From: Saccharopolyspora_D taberi
GTDB lineage: Bacteria > Actinomycetota > Actinomycetes > Mycobacteriales > Pseudonocardiaceae
Assembly: GCF_039534165.1 (NCBI RefSeq)
Contig: NZ_BAAAUX010000014.1
Location: 372,001 to 436,000 of the forward strand
Reading direction: 5' to 3'
Length of the DNA: 64,000 nucleotides
Shown: positions 62,545-64,000 of the stretch, piece after piece
Numbering within the stretch: the first letter of the stretch is position 1
How the letters are laid out: every line of letters starts with the position of its first letter
The notes under the pieces: model-generated
The model's input: only the letters and a program-made list of their open reading frames with translations
Database searches by the model: none
What the model was told of the DNA's origin: nothing
Translations under genes and position numbers: made by a program

Positions 62545-63600
62545 ATGAACACCGAGAACAAGGTGGTGGTGGGCTTCATCGCCACCGCCTGCGTGGCCCT
62601 GCCCGCCGCAGTCGCGGTGAGCGCGGGCCTGCCGGTCTGGCTCTGGGCGGTGATCACCCTGCTCCTGCTGGTGATTCCGCTGCTGGTCGCGCGCAAGCTC
62701 GTCGACCGGGACCGGCAGCAGGAGCTCAAGGTGGAGCTGGAGAAGGCGGCCGAGCCCGAGGTCGTCGAGCAGCCGGTCGCCTACCAGCAGGAGGTGGTGG
62801 CCGACGTGCCGCTGCCCAGCGCGGTCGCCGACTACGACTTCCTGTTCTCGGCGACGGTGTGGTGGCGCCCGGTCCCGAACCCGCCCGGTCTCCCGCACGC
62901 CAACCCGGGTGCGCTGGCGGTGGACGCGATCCTGGTGCGGGCGCGGGACGTCGCGGCCCAGGGCGCCCCCGACCGGCACGCGCTGGTGCAGCACAAGCTC
63001 ACCGCCGTGCTTGGCATGGTGGGGCGGGACGAGACCGGCCGGGTGGAGGCGCTGGCCAACAACGTCTCGCTGGTGCTCTCCGACGCCGATTCCCTGCGGC
63101 TGCGCAAGCTTTCCGACGTCCGCAAGGACGAGCAGGTCTGGGAGCACGAGCGCAACCACGAGCGGACCAGGCGCGAGTACCTGGGTCAGGACGTGCTGCG
63201 GGACCCGGCCAGCGCGATCGTGTGGTGGCTGGCCCGCAACGACACCGACGTCGAGCAGGCGGTGAAGCTGATCGGCCCGCTGGCCAGGCTGTCGGCCGCC
63301 GCCACCGGATCCGAGGTGCCGGACCTGTACCGGCGGCTGGCGACCGACGGCGACGGCGAGCTGTTCCGCGCGTACCAGGACTTCTCGGTGCCGTCGCTGC
63401 ACTTCCCGAACGAGACCTCGGCCGCCGATCGGCTCGGCAGGCTGATGGACGCGCTCGGGCTGGAACCGGGCGACGACCGGCGGCCTGCGCTGGCCGACCG
63501 GGTCGCCCGGCTCATCGAGAACACCGCACCCGCCGAGGCGGGCGAGATCCGGCAGCGCTTCGACGCCCGCCCCAGCCTCTCCGACGGCTCCCACGAGTAG
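62545..63600 (+). CDS. uncharacterised membrane-anchored protein
   Basis: A 351-residue protein with two N-terminal membrane helices (about 7-28 and 32-50), then a large cytoplasmic domain rich in Arg and Asp with helical stretches (EHERNHERTRREYL). GAGGAGG precedes the ATG, and a 7-base-stem hairpin (CCCCGCG/CGCGGGG, 62509-62528) lies in the leader. I do not recognise the domain. It stands alone. Confidence 0.75.
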   Translation: MNTENKVVVGFIATACVALPAAVAVSAGLPVWLWAVITLLLLVIPLLVARKLVDRDRQQELKVELEKAAEPEVVEQPVAYQQEVVADVPLPSAVADYDFLFSATVWWRPVPNPPGLPHANPGALAVDAILVRARDVAAQGAPDRHALVQHKLTAVLGMVGRDETGRVEALANNVSLVLSDADSLRLRKLSDVRKDEQVWEHERNHERTRREYLGQDVLRDPASAIVWWLARNDTDVEQAVKLIGPLARLSAAATGSEVPDLYRRLATDGDGELFRAYQDFSVPSLHFPNETSAADRLGRLMDALGLEPGDDRRPALADRVARLIENTAPAEAGEIRQRFDARPSLSDGSHE

Positions 63601-63662
63601 TGGGTTCGTGGGCGTCTTCCGAGCGGTGCCAGTGGTGTGGATGGCCTAAGCGGATTCGCCGC

Positions 63663-64000
63663 TCAGATCTCCTTGCGGAAGCCGGAATCCACGGCGAACT
63701 CCGCGCCCGTGGTACTCGCCGAGCGCGGCGACGCGAGCAGCACCACCGCGTCCGCGACCTCCTGGGGATCGGCCATCCGGCCGGTGCTGAGCTTCATCAG
63801 CTCCGGCACGACGGCGTTCATCACGCTGTCGCGGTCGGCGCCCGCCTGGGCCGCGATCTTGTCGGCCACGCCGCCCTCGTCGGTCCACCACTCGGTGCGG
63901 ACCGGCCCCGGCGAGACGGTGTTGACCCGGATGCCCTGCGGTGCGTACTCCTCCGAGAGCACCTTGGTCAGGTTGTTCATCCCCGCCTTGGCCGCGCCGT
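63663..64000 (-). CDS. SDR-family oxidoreductase, C-terminal part cut by window end
   Basis: 112 residues are visible before the right edge. The edge cuts the codon of the catalytic tyrosine: the next residues GAAKAGM supply the lysine of YxxxK. GIRVNTVSPGPVRTEW and the C-terminal TGAEFAVDSGFRKEI are typical of classical SDRs. The cofactor motif is outside the window. Confidence 0.88.
   Translation of the reverse strand, partial: GAAKAGMNNLTKVLSEEYAPQGIRVNTVSPGPVRTEWWTDEGGVADKIAAQAGADRDSVMNAVVPELMKLSTGRMADPQEVADAVVLLASPRSASTTGAEFAVDSGFRKEI

Overview
The window is ordinary high-GC chromosomal DNA from an actinomycete. Codon third positions are almost all G or C, GTG starts are common, and overlapping opposite-frame reading frames are everywhere. 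Lineage markers seen here are an acyl-CoA carboxylase with a separate epsilon subunit, a CYP105-like P450 with a 3Fe-4S ferredoxin, an F420-type luciferase-like oxidoreductase, a stand-alone LigD-type polymerase domain, and DUF3040, DUF5313 and DUF5709-like proteins. A Pseudonocardiaceae member such as Saccharopolyspora fits, but the genus is a guess. I see no rRNA, tRNA, insertion sequence, prophage or CRISPR array. A run of 30 N at 17345-17374 is an assembly gap inside one gene.

Layout. 1-13.1 kb: end of a flavin disulfide reductase, an amino-acid permease, a PAS-PAS-GGDEF protein with a proline iminopeptidase, a divergent YbfB-type transporter/TetR pair, a histidine phosphatase, an acyl-CoA ligase, membrane proteins and a PrsW-type protease. 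13.1-20 kb: a MaoC-like dehydratase pair with a ferredoxin reductase, a methyltransferase, a flavin monooxygenase (gapped), a ferredoxin-P450 operon and two TetR regulators. 20.6-22.1 kb: SDR plus SMR exporter, and a VOC protein. 22.2-29.5 kb: a minus-strand cluster that reads as reductive pyrimidine (uracil) catabolism: beta-ureidopropionase-like amidase, class III aminotransferase, dihydropyrimidinase, an F420-type oxidoreductase, a PhoX-like protein and a uracil-family permease. No classical dihydropyrimidine dehydrogenase is in view.

29.8-41.2 kb: small regulator-plus-redox cassettes (HxlR/NmrA, MFS/TetR, curcumin-reductase-like/TetR), a flavin amine oxidoreductase, a FAH-family protein and a serine/threonine dehydratase. 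41.9-45.6 kb: acyl-CoA carboxylase beta-epsilon-alpha operon. 45.8-47 kb: a fused double-TetR regulator. 47.4-49.2 kb: divergent DNA-repair pair (LigD-type polymerase, exonuclease III). 49.4-53 kb: an HTH protein behind a large double operator, GntR and Asp/Glu/hydantoin racemase separated by a long minisatellite, and a MarR/monooxygenase pair with two operators. 53.2-55.7 kb: a ClpC-like ATPase with a HAIR-like site. 55.8-64 kb: NmrA/TetR pair, DUF3040, two overlapping double universal-stress proteins, an MFS transporter, a trans-sulfuration-type PLP enzyme, a membrane protein and an edge-truncated SDR.

The most distinctive non-gene content is regulatory and repetitive: at least six clear inverted-repeat operators, and several short-period tandem repeats, including two 17-bp minisatellites at 32.96 and 50.8-51.4 kb. 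One 14-bp duplication creates a five-codon leader coupled to a gene start.
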